In this document: positions 63,094 through 64,000 of the stretch, one piece after another
How positions within the stretch are numbered: position 1 is the first letter of the stretch
How the letters are laid out: each line of letters starts with the position of its first letter
Source: Arcicella aquatica
GTDB lineage: Bacteria; Bacteroidota; Bacteroidia; Cytophagales; Spirosomataceae
Length of the DNA stretch: 64,000 nucleotides
NCBI RefSeq assembly: GCF_034928825.1
Contig: NZ_JAYFUL010000016.1
Location: forward strand, 53,592-117,591
Reading direction: 5' to 3'
Made by a program: the position numbers and the translations under genes
The notes under the pieces: generated by a model
What the model saw: only the letters and a program-made list of their open reading frames with translations
Told to the model about the DNA's origin: nothing
Databases searched by the model: none

Positions 63094-63624
63094 CTATAAT
63101 AATTTTTCGACGATTCTACGAGTAGCTTCAATAGTCCAATTTTCTTTAAAAACTTTACTGCTTGCCAAAGCTCCCTCAAATAGTATGTACAATTCATCAG
63201 CAAGAGCTTCATTATGAATAGGTGCAAGAATTTCGATAAACAACTCACGGATTTTATTCTTTTGGTCTTGAATTAAAGCAAGTACGCCCTCATTGTTTTG
63301 TGGAATTTCGGCTGCAATATTTAAAAAATGACAACCGTTAAAGTTTGTTTGATTTGAAAATTTAACCAAAAAATCAAAGATACTAAGCACCTTTTCTTGT
63401 GGTGTTTGTTTTTGGTTGACTATGCTTCTCAAAACTTCGTTTGAACTAACAGAGGTATTTCTCAAATAGCTTTTCAATAAATCGACTTTTGAAGGGAAAT
63501 GAGCATATAGACTGGCTTTGGCAATGCCCGCTTCGGCTATTATTTGGTTGATACCAGTTGAGTTATAACCTTGTTCATAAAATAATCTTGCGGCTGTATT
63601 TTCTATTTTTTTTTTGGTATCCAT
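63094..63624 (-). CDS. TetR-family transcriptional repressor
   Basis: 176-residue repressor. N-terminal helix-turn-helix: IENTAARLFYEQGYNSTGINQIIAEAGIAKASLYAHFPSKVDLLKSYL (about 7-54), the standard TetR signature. The C-terminal ligand domain (about 75-176) has GCHFLNIAAEIPQNNEG, typical of the TetR group controlling flavoprotein or drug-response genes. It is followed on the same strand by the small protein and the PNPOx-like flavoprotein. Identical operator cores before it and before that unit indicate autoregulation and control of the unit. Confidence 0.93.
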   Translation of the reverse strand: MDTKKKIENTAARLFYEQGYNSTGINQIIAEAGIAKASLYAHFPSKVDLLKSYLRNTSVSSNEVLRSIVNQKQTPQEKVLSIFDFLVKFSNQTNFNGCHFLNIAAEIPQNNEGVLALIQDQKNKIRELFIEILAPIHNEALADELYILFEGALASSKVFKENWTIEATRRIVEKLL

Positions 63625-63644
63625 AAATTTCTTTTTTTACATAA

Positions 63645-63688
63645 CAAAAGTAATTAAAAGTTTTTATAAAACATACAGACTTGTCTGT
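63645..63688 (-). promoter_or_regulatory. tetR promoter with overlapping operator
   Basis: Minus-strand -7 box TACTTTTG (63652-63645), 21 bases before the ATG at 63624. The palindrome ACAGAC-TT-GTCTGT (63675-63688) lies where the -33 region should be, so bound TetR would block RNA polymerase. Confidence 0.65.
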
Positions 63689-63891
63689 TTTTTTGTAAAA
63701 ACTTTTAATTCAATATTTTTGAATGGACTCTTATTTTTCAAAACATTAATGAAAGAAAATGCAAAGCTCGATAATTAGTTAAAAAAAGTCACACATAAAA
63801 GCTTATAATTAAGGGGCGGTAACTTATACCAAAGACTATCATTTATTGTGAGCAATTCCTCAATCATTTCTATATGCTATGTGAATTGGTT

Positions 63892-64000
63892 TGTTAAGTT
63901 ATACCCATTCACGTCTTACATTTATTAATTTTGTGTTATGAAAATACATACCAACGCAAGCTTAACACCTAAGCAAAGACAAATGATTAAAGATTTATAT
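63892..64000 (+). mobile_element. Left end of an IS481-type insertion sequence (runs off the window)
   Basis: The transposase start at 63938 implies an insertion sequence beginning a short way upstream. TGTTAAGTTATACCC at 63892 is a plausible terminal inverted repeat because it begins TGT, but the right end is outside the window, so the boundary is a guess. Confidence 0.4.
63938..64000 (+). CDS. IS481-type transposase, N-terminal 21 residues only
   Basis: The frame from ATG reads MKIHTNASLTPKQRQMIKDLY and is still open at the last base. This is the characteristic start of IS481-family transposases (MKIH-NA-LTPK-R), whose next part is a helix-turn-helix followed by a DDE integrase core outside the window. 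A TAATTTTG -7-like box at 63926-63933 is immediately upstream. Confidence 0.7.
   Translation, partial: MKIHTNASLTPKQRQMIKDLY

Overview
The window is AT-rich DNA from a Bacteroidota bacterium, most likely a Cytophagales-type environmental degrader. The support is SusC/SusD pairs, a hybrid two-component regulator, Bacteroidota-type -7 boxes (TAnnTTTG), almost no Shine-Dalgarno sites, and a LytS/LytTR pair beside a TonB-dependent receptor. It also holds a plasmid-type replication and partition module (Rep_3 initiator, about eight iterons, ParA, ParB). The most economical reading is therefore a large plasmid or chromid that carries a xylan-degradation programme.

Layout. Positions 1-17072 (all minus strand) are the regulator and core of a xylan utilisation locus: a hybrid two-component sensor (truncated by the window edge), then the operon SusC-SusD-SusC-SusD-surface lipoprotein-GH10 xylanase. 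Positions 17743-21714 (minus) hold a two-gene split transketolase and a GH51 arabinofuranosidase, so pentose release and pentose metabolism share one transcription unit. Positions 22939-28142 (plus) are a redox operon: ankyrin protein, DUF2271 protein with a flavinylation-like motif, PepSY/flavodoxin/reductase fusion, and ApbE flavin transferase. Positions 28230-31794 (minus) are a ribose-salvage group: GRP sugar transporter, exported ADP-ribosylglycohydrolase-fold enzyme, ribokinase. Positions 31944-36022 hold a helical-repeat protein, a TIM-barrel isomerase and an FAD oxidoreductase.

Positions 36572-50302 (minus) are a second xylan enzyme block: GH43-CBM6, GH10, GH43, GH62, GH30, CE15 glucuronoyl esterase, SGNH acetylesterase and GH115 alpha-glucuronidase. 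Together with the first block this covers a full glucuronoarabinoxylan repertoire: backbone cutting, arabinose removal, deacetylation, removal of MeGlcA and lignin-ester cleavage. Several genes in this block are separated by perfect stem-loops, and two gene remnants lie among them.

Positions 50637-55320 are the replicon core: rep (minus), an inverted repeat at the rep promoter, the iteron array, parA and parB (plus). Beyond it are two decayed genes (a Crp/Fnr regulator broken by a one-base C-run deletion, and a DJ-1/PfpI-like tail), a DUF4143 ATPase, a LytTR/LytS two-component system divergent from a TonB-dependent receptor, and a TetR-controlled small cluster with two copies of the operator core ACAGACnnGTCTGT. 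The last bases are the start of an IS481-type transposase. No tRNA, rRNA or CRISPR array was seen. All family assignments were made by reading motifs; no database search was run.
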